Positions 1 to 8,447 are shown, numbered from the stretch's first letter. The stretch is 34,199 nucleotides of DNA from Verrucomicrobiaceae bacterium (GCA_027487315.1 JAIYDW010000140.1:1-34199); one strand, 5' to 3'. The notes: generated by a model from the sequence alone, not told the origin. Translations and numbers: made by a program.

Positions 1-116
1 AGCAGGCCAAAACCCACCACCCCCCAGGTCAAAACACGAATACCAAACAACATCCCCCACCCAAAGCACGCCCCACCCCCCTCCACAAGTCCCAAGCCAA
101 TCCCCAAACACCCCAT
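1..116 (-). CDS. Possible N-terminal fragment of a small membrane protein, cut by the window edge
   Basis: On the minus strand an ATG at 116 opens a frame that stays open to the left edge (38 codons visible). It begins 7 bases after the stop of the acetyltransferase gene, the spacing expected of a following operon gene. The visible peptide is rich in Gly, Leu, Val and Trp with almost no charged residues, as in a membrane segment. No family can be recognised from so short a piece, and in GC-rich DNA an open frame of this length is not strong evidence. It may be non-coding. Confidence 0.25.
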   Translation of the reverse strand, partial: MGCLGIGLGLVEGGGACFGWGMLFGIRVLTWGVVGFGL

Positions 117-123
117 GAACGCA

Positions 124-1077
124 TCACACCCGCAGCCTCAATTCATCTGAAACACCAAAAGCCTCATAAACCGCCTCCCGCAAAGGTCGCAAATCACTCA
201 CCCCATACTCCAATGGCCCATTCAACTGGTTCACCGCCAATCCCTCTTCCTCAAGCTGCCTCTTGTTCGCCGGATCAATCACCTTGATCCCCACCATCGT
301 GAATCCAGACTTCAAATAAACATCATGCGCCGAAGGCTGCTTGCCTCCCGTCGCAACCTTCCCCGAAGGTGACCGACTGTCACGATGCGCCACCGTATCC
401 AAAAAAAGCCTCCGCACTCCCCGATCCATCGCATCACTCATCACTCGATGCACCAACTCCCGCCCCAATCCCCGCCCCTGCACCGCCGGATCAAGCCCCA
501 CAAACACCACCTTGGCCGCCGATTCGTCAGATCGCACTGAATAATCCAGATGCACCATCCCCACCGGACAGGCGTCCAACCAAACCACATTCAATTCCAA
601 ACTCCCAAACACCTCCTCCAATTCCGCCTCCGAGTAATCCCGAATCGGCCACCAAGTCGAGTCGTTGCCCACCAACGTGTGGATCGCCATCACCTGCGCC
701 TTCGAGATCTCCCGGCTCGGGTCCTTCACCGTGTCCACCAACGTCAACGGCCCCCGAATGCAAAACCCCTCTCTCATCGCCGGATTCTTGGAGCGCCTCA
801 CCGCATCTTGATCCCCGATCGGTCGATACTCATAAAAACTGATCGCCAACGGATCCAGAGGCGCGCAAACCGTTGACCCATTCTCATCCAGAAAAACCGC
901 CAGCGAACAGGTCGCCCCAGGCCAATCCTCAACCGTCAAAATCCGCCCCGGCAACACCTTGCCCTCATGCGTCGCCGCCACCTGCCGCATCAAATCCTGC
1001 ATCCCAGCATCGCGATTCCTCCGCTCACACGCCGCGATCTCTGAAAAAATCGGATCAAGATCAAAATCCTCACTCAT
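124..1077 (-). CDS. GNAT family N-acetyltransferase
   Basis: Predicted 317-residue cytosolic protein that should transfer an acetyl group from acetyl-CoA to an unknown amine. The C-terminal half carries the GNAT core: a beta strand with VVFVGLDP leads into the acetyl-CoA pyrophosphate-binding loop Q-G-R-G-L-G at residues 200-205, followed by helix RELVHRVMSDAMDRG and strand VRRLFLDT. The first 110 residues are not recognised. The late segment SGKVATGGKQPSAHDVYLKSG is compatible with the usual GNAT motif B with an insertion. The start at 1077 (MSEDFDLDP) is the only sensible ATG and diverges from the radical SAM gene at 1221. The substrate cannot be read from sequence. Confidence 0.82.
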   Translation of the reverse strand: MSEDFDLDPIFSEIAACERRNRDAGMQDLMRQVAATHEGKVLPGRILTVEDWPGATCSLAVFLDENGSTVCAPLDPLAISFYEYRPIGDQDAVRRSKNPAMREGFCIRGPLTLVDTVKDPSREISKAQVMAIHTLVGNDSTWWPIRDYSEAELEEVFGSLELNVVWLDACPVGMVHLDYSVRSDESAAKVVFVGLDPAVQGRGLGRELVHRVMSDAMDRGVRRLFLDTVAHRDSRSPSGKVATGGKQPSAHDVYLKSGFTMVGIKVIDPANKRQLEEEGLAVNQLNGPLEYGVSDLRPLREAVYEAFGVSDELRLRV

Positions 1078-1220
1078 ACATCACTCAGGGTTCCGATTCG
1101 CCGTTCCCACGCTCGGACCATCTCTCACCAAAAGCACTCCGCCAACCCAAATTTGACCACCCTTCTTCCATCTTCCCCCCGCTCCCACCTCCCCCACAAA
1201 CGTATCCTCCAAAGCTATCC

Positions 1221-2510
1221 ATGGACCTCACCCGCAAACTCGAAATCCTCGCCGACGCCGCCAAATACGACGCGTCCTGCGCCAGCAGCGGCGCCGCCAG
1301 GAAAGACTCGCGCGGCAGCCAGGGCGTCGGCTCCACCGGTGGCTCCGGCATCTGCCATTCCTACACCCCCGACGGTCGCTGCGTCTCCCTCCTCAAGGTC
1401 CTCATGACCAACGCCTGCCTCTACGACTGCCACTACTGCATCAACCGCCGCTCCAGCAACGTCACCCGCGCCCGCTTCACCCCCGACGAAATCGTCCAAC
1501 TCACCCTCGACTTCTACAAGCGCAACTACATCGAAGGCCTCTTCCTCAGCAGCGGCATCATCCGCAGCGCTGACCACACCATGGAACTCGTCATCGATGT
1601 CGCCCGCAAACTGCGCGAGCAGCACCATTTCAGAGGCTACATCCACCTCAAAACCATTCCCGAAGCCTCCCAATCCCTCATCGCCCTCGCCGGTCAATAC
1701 GCCGACCGCATCAGCATCAACATCGAACTCCCCACCCAGCAGGGCCTCAACACCCTCGCCCCCGAAAAAAACCTCCTCCGCACTGAACAAGCCATGGGCC
1801 ATATCCGGGGCAAAATCGACGAGCGCCATGCCGAAAAACGCAAACCCGGCGCCCCCAAACCGCCTCCCTTCGCCACCGGCCAAAGCACCCAAATGCTCGT
1901 CGGCGCCGACCCCTCAACCGACGCCACCATCCTCGGCTGCGCCGACAAACTCTACTCCGAGCACCACCTCAAACGCGTCTACTACTCAGCCTTCAGCCCC
2001 ATCCCCGAACCCTCCTCCATCCTCCCCCTGCAAGCCCCGCCCCTCATCCGCGAACACCGCCTCTATCAGGCCGATTGGCTCCTCCGCTTCTACGATTTCA
2101 AAGTCGACGAAATCGCCTCACCCTCCTCTCCCAATCTCGACCTCTCACTCGACCCCAAACTCTCCTGGGCTCTCCGCAACCGCCAAACCTTCCCGGTCGA
2201 CATCAACAAATCCCCCCGCGAACTGCTCCTCCGCGTCCCGGGCCTCGGCATCCGCAATGTGCAGCGCATCCTCAGCGCCCGTCGCTACACCCGCCTCCGT
2301 CTTGCCGACCTCATCCGCCTCAAACTGCAGATGAAAAAACTCCTCCCCTTCATCGTCACCGCTGACCATCACCCTGCCCGACTCGGGCTCGATAGCGACT
2401 CGCTCCGCGCCCGCTTCTTGCCTCCCCCCGAACAACTCGAACTCAACTTCGACGCCCCTCCGCAACCCACCGCAATCGACTTTATCTCAGCCAGATCCGG
2501 CGAACTCTGA
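1221..2510 (+). CDS. Putative DNA modification/repair radical SAM protein (TIGR03916-type)
   Basis: Predicted 429-residue radical S-adenosylmethionine enzyme. The CX3CX2C iron-sulfur motif is C66-LYD-C70-HY-C73, in the context characteristic of the family linked to uracil-DNA glycosylase-like proteins. A helix-hairpin-helix-like DNA-binding segment (LLRVPGLGIRNVQRILSARR) lies near residues 335-354. The open frame extends upstream to 873, but that stretch is low-complexity Pro/Ser, antisense to the acetyltransferase. The ATG at 1221 begins MDLTRKLEILADAAKYDAS, the canonical N-terminus of this family as I remember it. The next gene (DUF4130) starts 3 bases after the stop, so the two are very likely co-translated. 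The role in DNA repair is inferred by the family from its gene neighbourhood; the reaction is unknown. Confidence 0.9.
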   Translation: MDLTRKLEILADAAKYDASCASSGAARKDSRGSQGVGSTGGSGICHSYTPDGRCVSLLKVLMTNACLYDCHYCINRRSSNVTRARFTPDEIVQLTLDFYKRNYIEGLFLSSGIIRSADHTMELVIDVARKLREQHHFRGYIHLKTIPEASQSLIALAGQYADRISINIELPTQQGLNTLAPEKNLLRTEQAMGHIRGKIDERHAEKRKPGAPKPPPFATGQSTQMLVGADPSTDATILGCADKLYSEHHLKRVYYSAFSPIPEPSSILPLQAPPLIREHRLYQADWLLRFYDFKVDEIASPSSPNLDLSLDPKLSWALRNRQTFPVDINKSPRELLLRVPGLGIRNVQRILSARRYTRLRLADLIRLKLQMKKLLPFIVTADHHPARLGLDSDSLRARFLPPPEQLELNFDAPPQPTAIDFISARSGEL

Positions 2511-2513
2511 GTT

Positions 2514-3389
2514 ATGCGCACCATCATCATCCCACCCGATTTTGACGCATGGCGAACCACCGCCCGCCAACTCCTCGCCCAAAGCACCCACCCCGACGAA
2601 CTCCTCTGGTCGGACAACCCCACCGAACCCTCCCTCTTCTCCGAGCCATCTCCCCCACCCCAAGCCTCCACAACGACTCCCATCACCGTGCCTCCCGCCT
2701 TCGTGGATCTCGCCCGAAGCGCCGCCGCCCACACCAGCGAAAAACGCTGGGCCCTGCTCTACCGCCTTCTCTGGCGCCTCACCCTCGGCGGCGAACGCCA
2801 TCTCCTCGCCATCGCCACCGACCCCGATGTCCGTCAACTCCAAGACTGGTGCAAGGCCGTCAGCCGCGACATCCACAAAATGCACGCCTTCGTCCGCTTC
2901 CGTCTGGTCGCTGTCGACACCACCACCCGCCGCGAACAATTCGTCGCTTGGTTCGAGCCCGACCATCGCATCGTCCGACTCGCCACCCCCTTCTTCGAAA
3001 AACGATTCGCCGGCATGGACTGGTCCATCCTCACCCCCTACGAATGCGCCCACTGGGATGGCCAGAAACGCTACTTCACCCCCGGAGTCCCCCGCAGCAG
3101 CGCCCCGGACGAGGATGCCTTGGATGACCTCTGGCGCACCTACTACCGGAACATCTTCAATCCCGCCCGCGTCAAAATCAGCGCCATGCAGTCAGAGATG
3201 CCCAAGAAGTACTGGAAAAATCTCCCGGAAGCTCCGCTCATCGCAGATCTCATCGCCGAAAGCTCCACACGCGTGCACGACATGCTCACCACCCCGGAAC
3301 GCCCCGCCAAACCCGCCCCAAACAACGCCTACTTGGAGTCCCTCCGTCAGATGAACGAACAGCCAAACCCCGATCACAAGACCTCATGA
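2514..3389 (+). CDS. DUF4130 / TIGR03915 family putative DNA repair protein, stand-alone form
   Basis: Predicted 291-residue soluble protein. Recognised from its family-typical blocks: VSRDIHKMHAFVRFR around residues 113-128 and MPKKYWKNLPEA around residues 229-240. In many bacteria this domain is fused to, or next to, UdgX, the uracil-DNA glycosylase relative that crosslinks to uracil in DNA. Here the chain ends about 50 residues after the KKYWKNLPEA block, and no uracil-DNA glycosylase motif follows in this gene or beside it. The biochemical activity of DUF4130 is unknown. It lies 3 bases downstream of the radical SAM gene, as expected for this pair, and its 3' end overlaps the convergent glycosyltransferase gene by 6 bases. 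Confidence 0.87.
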   Translation: MRTIIIPPDFDAWRTTARQLLAQSTHPDELLWSDNPTEPSLFSEPSPPPQASTTTPITVPPAFVDLARSAAAHTSEKRWALLYRLLWRLTLGGERHLLAIATDPDVRQLQDWCKAVSRDIHKMHAFVRFRLVAVDTTTRREQFVAWFEPDHRIVRLATPFFEKRFAGMDWSILTPYECAHWDGQKRYFTPGVPRSSAPDEDALDDLWRTYYRNIFNPARVKISAMQSEMPKKYWKNLPEAPLIADLIAESSTRVHDMLTTPERPAKPAPNNAYLESLRQMNEQPNPDHKTS

Positions 3390-4346
3390 CCAAAGCGTCA
3401 TCGCCTGATTCGCCACCGCGTCTGACTCGATCTCCAAAACACCCGAAGCCTCATTCACAGCGGCGGCAATAGCCATATTAATGGCTCCAGGCTCATGCCA
3501 GTTCATCAGGCTCGTTTTCATAAACAGCGTCAGACTCCGCCGGCCAAACGCAGCCGCCAAATGCGAGGCCGCACCATCCACCCCCAATACCATCCGCGAG
3601 CGTGAGACCAGCCACAAAAACGCCTCCAATCCCGTCTGCCCTCCCAGAAAATGCACCCGCGCTCCCAGGTCTTTGGCGATCTTCTGCGAATGCTCCATCT
3701 GCCATTCCTGATCGCCGCTCGTGATCAAAATACGCATTCCCGCATCGTGCTCCAACAATCGACGTATCACCTTCACCCACGATCCCACTTTCCAACTTTT
3801 GCTTTTCCAACCCGCTGTCGGATTGAGCAAAAGATACGACTCCAAAGCAAACCCCTCAGGCTTCCAAGAATCCGGAGGCAACACCAAGGTCGGCGCGCGA
3901 TAACTGGCCTCCACTTCAGGCAGCGTGTTCTCCCAGTTGTATCTCGCAAGGTAAGCGTCACCCAGCCCTGGAGCACAGATCGATCGAAACACCATTCGAT
4001 GATACCACGAGCACTCCGATGCCTCTCTCAGGAGGAGGTCCTTGCGTGCTGCTCGAACCAAAAAAGTGTGGATGGCCGACTTGCTCAAATCGTCATAGCA
4101 AAACACCGCTGCGTATCGCCTGAAACTCGGCCGGGAGATCATCCGCACCCCCTCCATCAACGAAACCAGCGCCGCATGCCCACTCCGCGTCAAAAGATCG
4201 ACCCCACCATAGACCTCCACCAGTTTCGCCATCGCAGGCTCAAGCAAAGTCAAATCCCCGAGTTGTTTGTGACAAATCACCAAACAGCCCAAGAGCCCAC
4301 CGCTAAAGGGCGCGGTTTCAGGTTGAGTCACATTGGGGGATACCAT
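3384..4346 (-). CDS. Glycosyltransferase family 9 (LPS heptosyltransferase-like) protein
   Basis: Predicted 320-residue GT-B glycosyltransferase of the ADP-heptose:LPS heptosyltransferase family (GT9), acting on the cytoplasmic side of the inner membrane in lipopolysaccharide core or related glycan assembly. The N-terminal strand-loop ICHKQLGDLTLLEPAMAKL matches the family's G-x-x-GD-x4-P start. The C-terminal nucleotide-sugar block VDGAASHLAAAFGRRSLTLF matches the family's D-x2-x2-HLAAA signature. I placed the start at the ATG at 4346 (MVSPNVTQP) because the extra 23 residues of the longer open frame, to 4415, look unlike a GT9 N-terminus. The sugar donor and acceptor cannot be deduced. Confidence 0.8.
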   Translation of the reverse strand: MVSPNVTQPETAPFSGGLLGCLVICHKQLGDLTLLEPAMAKLVEVYGGVDLLTRSGHAALVSLMEGVRMISRPSFRRYAAVFCYDDLSKSAIHTFLVRAARKDLLLREASECSWYHRMVFRSICAPGLGDAYLARYNWENTLPEVEASYRAPTLVLPPDSWKPEGFALESYLLLNPTAGWKSKSWKVGSWVKVIRRLLEHDAGMRILITSGDQEWQMEHSQKIAKDLGARVHFLGGQTGLEAFLWLVSRSRMVLGVDGAASHLAAAFGRRSLTLFMKTSLMNWHEPGAINMAIAAAVNEASGVLEIESDAVANQAMTLWS

Positions 4347-4460
4347 CACAAGCCCTGTCCGTAGCTGATGTCTCGCACCATTTCCAGCAAATCCCCATCG
4401 ACTTCCACCACCCACTCACCCACCATCAAAAACAAAACATTGACCAAGAACCGCGGCCTC

Positions 4461-4607
4461 ATGAAAGACGTCAAAAAACAACACCTCCCATCCAAAACAT
4501 GCCTCGTTTGCGGACGCCCCTTCACCTGGCGCAAAAAGTGGGAAAAGGTTTGGGAAGAAGTCAAATACTGCAGTGAGCGCTGCCGTCGCAACAAACCCGA
4601 GCCTTGA
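4461..4607 (+). CDS. DUF2256 small zinc-ribbon protein
   Basis: Predicted 48-residue protein recognised by the near-invariant DUF2256 core: [19 protein letters not shown] followed by W-x3[10 protein letters not shown]. Four cysteines (C14, C17, C37, C41) form a probable zinc ribbon. The open frame extends upstream to 4368, but [10 protein letters not shown] at 4461 is the family-like start. The family has no known function but is repeatedly found beside cryptochrome/photolyase-related genes, and here it opens the photolyase island. Its stop abuts the stop of the convergent membrane-protein gene with no spacer. Confidence 0.88.
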   Translation: MKDVKKQHLPSKTCLVCGRPFTWRKKWEKVWEEVKYCSERCRRNKPEP

Positions 4608-5024
4608 TCAGCCCAACCCATCAACCAACAGGCAAACCCCGCGCAAACTCCAAGCAATCGTTCGCCACCAGTTCGTCGCCAGCAACTTCCGATGCACACT
4701 CAGATCAAACCCCAACGCCAGCTGGTTATGCAGCGGAATCTGCACCAACGCCGTCGAGACCCAGTTGAATCCCAACGGCACCAAGCTCGCCAGCAACCAC
4801 GGCTCTCGTGAACACCAAAACACAAGTCCCCCAGCCGTCACCAACTCCGCAAACATCAACGGCGCCACCACCCACGTAATCCGCCGCGTGTGCTGCCGAT
4901 GATACGCCACAAACCCAGCGCTCCCCACCTCCGCAAACAACGGATAATGCACCATCTGGATCGTCCAGATCAGACCCACAAGTGACCACGTCGCTGCATG
5001 GTGAATGGCAAAGACAATCTCCAT
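4608..5024 (-). CDS. Small four-helix integral membrane protein, function unknown
   Basis: Predicted 138-residue membrane protein with about four hydrophobic helices (near residues 9-30, 48-70, 76-98 and 116-134). Conspicuous polar/aromatic features are IWTIQMVHYPLF in the first segment, a YHRQHTRRITW loop, and VQIPLHNQLALGF after the third helix. These look like conserved family positions, but I cannot name the family. The start at 5024 (MEIVFAIHHAATW) is preferred because the upstream part of the open frame lies inside the neighbouring gene. It begins 2 bases after the stop of the membrane/peroxiredoxin-like gene, so it is the last gene of the minus-strand photolyase-island operon. Confidence 0.72.
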   Translation of the reverse strand: MEIVFAIHHAATWSLVGLIWTIQMVHYPLFAEVGSAGFVAYHRQHTRRITWVVAPLMFAELVTAGGLVFWCSREPWLLASLVPLGFNWVSTALVQIPLHNQLALGFDLSVHRKLLATNWWRTIAWSLRGVCLLVDGLG

Positions 5025-5026
5025 GA

Positions 5027-5983
5027 TCACGCGGGCAGTTGACTCAGTTTCACATAGTCCGGACGCTCCGCCGCATTCCCATGCACGAATCGCCTCACCA
5101 ACCGTCCCTGGTGAATCAAAAACACCCCAGGCATCTGCGTGCCATCGCCCTCCAAAGCCCCCGGATGATGCCCCTGGAAAAACGACTTCGCCCCGCGCCA
5201 CCACACACTCCACCCAAACAATTGCCTTAGCCTCCCCCGCCGCAATCCCAGCCCCCGATAAAGCCGCCGTTCAGGATCCGATACCGCCGCCACATCTCCC
5301 ATCCCATAACTCGCCGCAAAGGCCGCAAACGACTCGGCCGTCCCCATGTGCACCAAAGCAATCTTCGTCCCCTTCGCCTCAATCTCCGCTCGTCCCGCCG
5401 CCAGATCAGCCAGCGCCTCTCGACAGAACGTGCAACCCGAGTGCCTCAACAAAACCAGCAACACCGGCTGCTTACTCGACAGCTCAGCCAAACTCCCCCC
5501 GCTCGTCGTCTGCGCCTGCGCCAAGAGTGTCACTTCATCAGGCAACACCCCCGCTTCATCCTCCCTCTGATACACCTCCCAGGCATGCTTCAAAATGAGC
5601 GCAAACGGCACCCACCAAATCAGATCATTCGTCACACAATTCAGCGCAAACCCCCAAGGCAACTGCCCCGTCCAAAGCGCCTGCACCATCCCCAACGGCC
5701 CAAAGACCTTCCCCAAAAACCCCACCAGCACAATCGGCCAATGCCGCGCCGGATCAAAAGCCGCGATCGCATAGCCCAACCCGTAAACCCCCACAATCAT
5801 CCCAATGCACTGCCAAAACTGCGGGTAGTTCGGCTGCGGCATCCCCAACCAATCAAAGATCGCTGCCGGAAACAGCACCGCAAACGCTCCCCACAGCACG
5901 TTGTAAACGCCAGCCGCCAGCAGCACGTTCCGCATCCATCGTGGCGAAGTTTGAGTCGATGTCATAACATTCAAAAAGCTCAT
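5027..5983 (-). CDS. Membrane protein fused to a peroxiredoxin-like (AhpC/TSA_2, SelL-like) domain
   Basis: Predicted 318-residue two-part protein. Residues 17-132 contain about four transmembrane helices. Residues 150-318 form a thioredoxin-fold domain of the AhpC/TSA_2 type, with a redox C184-T-F-C187 in RHSGCTFCREAL, the position where SelL-type proteins carry a U/CxxU/C motif. The ending GTQMPGVFLIHQGRLVRRF matches the later strands of that fold. The start at 5983 overlaps no gene and lies 7 bases after the oxidoreductase stop; an alternative in-frame ATG lies at 5965. A role as a membrane-anchored thiol oxidoreductase or peroxidase, perhaps protecting the flavoproteins encoded beside it, is inference. 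Confidence 0.75.
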   Translation of the reverse strand: MSFLNVMTSTQTSPRWMRNVLLAAGVYNVLWGAFAVLFPAAIFDWLGMPQPNYPQFWQCIGMIVGVYGLGYAIAAFDPARHWPIVLVGFLGKVFGPLGMVQALWTGQLPWGFALNCVTNDLIWWVPFALILKHAWEVYQREDEAGVLPDEVTLLAQAQTTSGGSLAELSSKQPVLLVLLRHSGCTFCREALADLAAGRAEIEAKGTKIALVHMGTAESFAAFAASYGMGDVAAVSDPERRLYRGLGLRRGRLRQLFGWSVWWRGAKSFFQGHHPGALEGDGTQMPGVFLIHQGRLVRRFVHGNAAERPDYVKLSQLPA

Positions 5984-5990
5984 CCCCAAC

Positions 5991-6971
5991 TCACGCCAGC
6001 ACCGCCTCAGCCGCCGCCCACCCGGACAACGCCGCACCCTCCACCCGCGACCCACAAAACGAGTCCCCCGCCAGCACCAACATCGGCGCCTGGTGTACCA
6101 CCGCGCACGCTTCGGCATCCACCCGCACCGGCTTGCTGAATTTCCATCCATGCACCTGCACCGTCTTCACACCCACCCCCAACCATGGCGCAGCCGCCTC
6201 TAGCAGCACTCGCGCCGCTTCATCCCGATCCTTGTCCCAATGCTCAAAACTGAACGCAGGCGTGGCATGAATCGTGACCGCCGCCTCCCCCGACACACCC
6301 TTCTTCTGGTTGTCTGCCATCCACGCAATCGGCCCCGCTGCCGGCGCAAAACCACCCGGCTCGGGAAGATTCGATGGCCCATCAAGCACCGCCATCACCG
6401 CCAGACAGCGCTCATACTCGATCGCCTCCAATCGACCCTTCCACACCTCAGGCAACACAACCCCTCCCTTCGCCAATAGCACCAGCGACTGCGGCACCGG
6501 CGCGGTCAAGATCACCGCCTTCGCCACCCAACTCTCACCACCTGTCATCTCAACCTTCCAACCTCCACCACTCGCCCTCAAAGCCTCCACCTGCTTCTCC
6601 TGAACAATCTCCAATCCCTGCGCCAAATAACGCGCCAATCCCGTCATCCCCGGCACGCCCCGCCATCTCGCATGCCCATCACCCTTGCCCGAAAAACCCC
6701 TGCACCACTCACTCGCCGCCCCCGCCACTCCAGCCTCTTCCAACAAGGCAGCAAACCGCACATCCCTCGCCGTGATAAACTGCGCCCCATGATCAAAAGT
6801 CGCCCCCCCGATCCGCCTCGTCGCCATCCGCCCTCCCAATCCCCTCCCCTTATCAATCACCACCGCCTTCCTCCCCGCCTCCCGCAAAGCCCTCGCCGCC
6901 AACAACCCCGCCATACCCGCCCCAATCACAAGCACCTCCACCGCTCTCTTCGTTTTGATTTCCATGTCCAT
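5991..6971 (-). CDS. Renalase-like FAD-dependent NAD(P)/amine oxidoreductase
   Basis: Predicted 326-residue flavoprotein. The Rossmann dinucleotide motif VIGAGMAG (G17, G19, G22) is followed by D40 at the end of strand 2 and by the second FAD motif GLGGRMATRR, typical of the renalase/amine-oxidase group. FDHGAQFITA and a C-terminal LVLAGDSF...VEGAALSG block, which closes the FAD site, are also typical. It probably oxidises a small reduced compound; the substrate is not readable. The ATG at 6971 is chosen over an in-frame TTG at 6977. It follows the TIGR03643 gene by 7 bases and lies inside the photolyase island, where such oxidoreductases recur. Confidence 0.85.
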   Translation of the reverse strand: MDMEIKTKRAVEVLVIGAGMAGLLAARALREAGRKAVVIDKGRGLGGRMATRRIGGATFDHGAQFITARDVRFAALLEEAGVAGAASEWCRGFSGKGDGHARWRGVPGMTGLARYLAQGLEIVQEKQVEALRASGGGWKVEMTGGESWVAKAVILTAPVPQSLVLLAKGGVVLPEVWKGRLEAIEYERCLAVMAVLDGPSNLPEPGGFAPAAGPIAWMADNQKKGVSGEAAVTIHATPAFSFEHWDKDRDEAARVLLEAAAPWLGVGVKTVQVHGWKFSKPVRVDAEACAVVHQAPMLVLAGDSFCGSRVEGAALSGWAAAEAVLA

Positions 6972-6978
6972 TTTCAAT

Positions 6979-7212
6979 TCAATAGGTTGGTTTCAAATGC
7001 TCCTCCAACAATCGCCTGTGCTTGGTCACCCTGCCGCTCACCCGCTTGCGCCACATCCGAAAACTCGATCGCTTCAATTCCCGCCGCATCACCTCAATGA
7101 CCTGACCCTCCGTCAACCCGGTGCGCTCCTCGATCTCCTCAAAACTTGTTCGATCCTCCCAGGCATATCGAATCACCAGTGAGATCTGTTCCTGCGTTAA
7201 ACGATTCTTCAT
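6979..7212 (-). CDS. TIGR03643 family protein
   Basis: Predicted 77-residue protein matching the TIGR03643 pattern: LTQEQISLVIRYAWEDRTSFEEI, then GLTEGQVIEVMRRELKRSSF and MWRKRVSGRVTKH. The middle resembles a helix-turn-helix (FEEIEERTGLTEGQVIEVMR), so nucleic-acid binding is possible but unproven. Its ATG overlaps the stop of the preceding photolyase-like gene by 4 bases (ATGA), suggesting translational coupling. The family is known mainly from its neighbourhood with photolyase/cryptochrome genes. The high Arg/Lys content of the tail fits binding to DNA or an acidic partner. Confidence 0.85.
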   Translation of the reverse strand: MKNRLTQEQISLVIRYAWEDRTSFEEIEERTGLTEGQVIEVMRRELKRSSFRMWRKRVSGRVTKHRRLLEEHLKPTY

Positions 7213-8447
7213 GCGGCTTGAAGCTGGTTGAGGTGACGACTCATCTTCTGCCAGAACGGAAAAAACCCCGCTCCCGCAAAAGAAAACACAAGCTCATCCG
7301 ACGCCCGCCGAACCAGCGTCAACCGCACGCCATGGGCCTCCATCCGACTCTTCAACCGCGGCACCAAATCCCCCATTGGCCCCACCATCGGCGCATACGC
7401 CACCACCTCCTCCAACCCTTGCTCCACCGCCCAATTTGAGAGCCCCTCCACCGGATCACCCGCCTCCACCATCACCGCCGCACACCCAAAATGCGCACCG
7501 GCTCTCGCCAACCCATCGTGCATCACCGTCCGCAACGACTCAATCCGGCGTTCACTGAGCCGATACCCATCTCGATACACACGCTCACTCACATACCCGG
7601 CAACACTCACCGGCGCACACCCCGCCAGCGGTCCCTTCTCCAAAACCAGATCGTCAGCATGCACCCACACCCCAACCCGTCCCCTCAATTCGGGCAACGC
7701 CATCAAATACTTCGGCAATGGCTTCTTCACCACCTCATCCACCTCCTTCACCACACTCGCCGTCACCACCTCATCAGCAATCCGCTCACTCCCCGCATCC
7801 CCTTCCGCCAGATACCTCGACCCATACTTCTCAAGGTTCGACCTGCGCACCAGATACGTCTTCCCCACCGTCTGCAATCCCGCCACCCAACGCCATGAAA
7901 GCGTGTTGCTCGCCGGATCCGCATCCAAAAGGTGCCGGAAGAAAAAATCCGCCCCTAACTCCCACGGCAGTCGCTCCACATGCACCCAAAAACTCGCCCA
8001 CCACATCCGCGCATGGTTGTGCAGATACCCCGTCTCAATCAACTCACGCGCCATCGCATCCATGCTCGCCACACCGCTCTCGCCTGCCGCCACCGACTCC
8101 ACTCTTTCCAGCGTCTCCTTCGGCAAATGCTTTCTCAACCAGTCCACCCGCCGCCTCCAGTTCGTCCACACCGCTGGCCGCATCTCCAGCCACCCCTTCC
8201 AGTAGCGACGCCAGCACACTTCCTGCAGCCACTTCTCCACTTCATGAAACGCATGTTTTTGCAGCGTCTGCTCAATGATCTCATCCTCAAGCAGCAACCG
8301 AAACCGGATCGCCGCGCTCAACCCCGACACGTTCCCATGGCCCGCCTGAACCTGATTCCGACTGCCCGCATACCTCACCACCTTCGGCAGGAACGCACGC
8401 CATGCCTCCAGCGCTTCAGCTCGGGTCAACGGTTCAAATGACGACAT
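7209..8447 (-). CDS. Photolyase/cryptochrome FAD-binding domain protein with apparent domain permutation
   Basis: Predicted 412-residue protein. Residues about 40-205 carry the photolyase FAD-domain signature: EVCWRRYWKGWLEMRP, TGYLHNHARMWWASF, LLDADPASNTLSWRWVAGLQ and YLVRRSNLEKY. The alpha/beta antenna domain that normally precedes it is absent from the N-terminus. Residues about 257-402 instead look like an alpha/beta domain placed after the FAD domain: strand VGVWVHADDLVLEKGPL, later strands CAAVMVEAG and EEVVAYAPMV, and an end GFFPFWQKM resembling the loop that precedes the FAD domain in ordinary photolyases. The open frame reaches 8519, but MSSFEPLTRAEALEAW at 8447 fits the homologs I remember. 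First gene of the minus-strand island operon, divergent from the iron-sulfur photolyase. Confidence 0.82.
   Translation of the reverse strand: MSSFEPLTRAEALEAWRAFLPKVVRYAGSRNQVQAGHGNVSGLSAAIRFRLLLEDEIIEQTLQKHAFHEVEKWLQEVCWRRYWKGWLEMRPAVWTNWRRRVDWLRKHLPKETLERVESVAAGESGVASMDAMARELIETGYLHNHARMWWASFWVHVERLPWELGADFFFRHLLDADPASNTLSWRWVAGLQTVGKTYLVRRSNLEKYGSRYLAEGDAGSERIADEVVTASVVKEVDEVVKKPLPKYLMALPELRGRVGVWVHADDLVLEKGPLAGCAPVSVAGYVSERVYRDGYRLSERRIESLRTVMHDGLARAGAHFGCAAVMVEAGDPVEGLSNWAVEQGLEEVVAYAPMVGPMGDLVPRLKSRMEAHGVRLTLVRRASDELVFSFAGAGFFPFWQKMSRHLNQLQAA

Noticed and set aside
873-1220. N-terminal extension of the radical SAM protein
   Set aside because: Low-complexity Pro/Ser sequence antisense to the acetyltransferase gene; the family start is at 1221.
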